From Anaerolineae bacterium (lineage in GTDB: Bacteria > Chloroflexota > Anaerolineae > Promineifilales > Promineifilaceae), in contig JANQSK010000282.1 in assembly GCA_028284105.1 (NCBI GenBank), positions 1 to 5,137 of the forward strand: a DNA stretch of 5,137 nucleotides, read 5' to 3'. The notes under the pieces were generated by a model that saw only the letters and a program-made list of their open reading frames with translations, searched no databases and had not been told where the DNA came from. This document shows, piece after piece, positions 4,727 through 5,137 of this stretch (its first letter is position 1; each line of letters opens with the position of its first letter). Made by a program: the position numbers and the translations under genes.

Positions 4727-5137
4727 GTTGCTCAGACATCTTCCCTTGGATTTGACTTGTGCGAATGGCCTTGCTGGATAAGGCATAAATACTCGTGAAA
4801 ATGTAAATGATGCCTCCTGCCACATAGATTTGTCGAATGGGGACTGTATCGGAAAGCCATGCAAAAAAGAGCCCCGATAACATGAAGACCACATTTCGTA
4901 ACATCTCTCGGGTGGCATACACGCGACCCAATTGCTCCTGGTCAACAGTCGCTTGCAGTAGTGCATCTTGGGCGACATCTCGAATGGCAAATGGGGGGCC
5001 AAAAAAGAAGGCAATAATCACGGAGAATAAGACAGTTGGGGTTGAGGCAAAAACGAGCGTCATGACACCAGCCAATACGGCCGTTACCACAATAATTCGT
5101 CCTGGATAGCGGTTTAGGGATTTTTCCATTGCCAAAG
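4719..5137 (-). CDS. MFS transporter, C-terminal third, N-terminus cut by window edge
   Basis: The minus-strand frame is open to the right edge and shows the last 138 residues of a longer protein. An in-frame TTG at 5135 is not the real start, because the visible part begins in the middle of the fold. Four hydrophobic helices are visible, at about residues 13-31, 33-53, 81-97 and 102-121 of the visible part. They correspond to helices 9-12 of a twelve-helix major facilitator. Between helices 10 and 11, the stretch QDALLQATVDQEQLGRVYATR (about 56-76) has the ALLQ...GRVYA pattern of the loop before helix 11 in drug or siderophore exporters of the MFS_3/EntS type. The hydrophilic tail is short. 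The protein would sit in the inner membrane and move a small solute by ion coupling, most likely outward. The substrate cannot be told. Its stop codon lies inside the end of the convergent membrane-protein gene (overlap 4719-4726), so no room is left for a terminator between them. Confidence 0.82.
   Translation of the reverse strand, partial: LAMEKSLNRYPGRIIVVTAVLAGVMTLVFASTPTVLFSVIIAFFFGPPFAIRDVAQDALLQATVDQEQLGRVYATREMLRNVVFMLSGLFFAWLSDTVPIRQIYVAGGIIYIFTSIYALSSKAIRTSQIQGKMSEQLN
5077..5084. repeat. ACGGCCGT iterated palindrome, copy 7
   Basis: Exact copy inside the MFS transporter gene, read on the minus strand as T-A-V within the first visible membrane helix. Confidence 0.75.

Noticed and set aside
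4709..5109. Alternative frames overlapping the MFS gene (4709-5014 minus and 4837-5109 plus)
   Set aside because: They have low-complexity or implausible composition, while the 4719-5137 frame has four membrane helices and MFS loop motifs.
1..5137. CRISPR array, toxin-antitoxin pair, defence system, riboswitch, tRNA or phage genes
   Set aside because: I looked for regularly spaced repeats, small paired genes, tRNA-like arms and phage or defence motifs on both strands and saw none.

Overview
The window is 5.1 kb of ordinary-looking bacterial chromosome, densely coding with short gaps. There are six protein genes. The two at the edges are cut by the window: an FAD-dependent oxidoreductase on the left and an MFS transporter on the right. 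I see no rRNA, tRNA, CRISPR array, insertion sequence, phage gene or origin. The genes are moderate in GC (roughly 45-50% in the lines I counted), with Gram-positive-like Shine-Dalgarno sites (GGAGG, AGGAG, GGGAG) and ATG starts. I cannot name the organism. The intergenic palindrome types and a heavily repeated 8-bp palindrome would suit an environmental lineage such as Chloroflexota, but a Bacillota is not excluded. This is a weak inference.

Layout, left to right. (1) At 1-844, minus strand, is the N-terminal 281 residues of a sarcosine oxidase-like (DAO family) flavoprotein. (2) It is divergent, across 61 bp, from a complete amidase-signature hydrolase at 906-2369, plus strand. (3) A 191-bp spacer between the convergent amidase and fucU genes holds a nested 93-bp inverted repeat, probably a two-way terminator, and a second short repeat-like motif. 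(4) A two-gene minus-strand operon follows, with an arginine deiminase/DDAH-like hydrolase (3011-3949) upstream of an L-fucose mutarotase FucU (2561-2992). (5) An AT-rich orphan gene for a signal-peptide-bearing, three-helix membrane protein runs on the plus strand (4016-4726). (6) Its stop overlaps, tail to tail, the stop of the MFS transporter gene (4719-5137, minus).

Three of the enzymes act on carbon-nitrogen bonds: amide hydrolysis by the amidase, guanidino hydrolysis by the deiminase-like protein, and amine oxidation by the flavoprotein. A transporter lies nearby. A scavenging pathway for methylated or guanidino nitrogen compounds is a plausible inference, but the genes lie in several transcription units and the link is not proven. 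FucU does not obviously fit, because no sugar gene is visible.

The most striking non-gene signal is the 8-bp palindrome ACGGCCGT. It occurs seven times exactly, always inside genes and in all three codon phases, where about 0.08 copies would be expected by chance. This resembles a highly iterated palindrome of the HIP1 kind. I found no convincing new multi-gene system.
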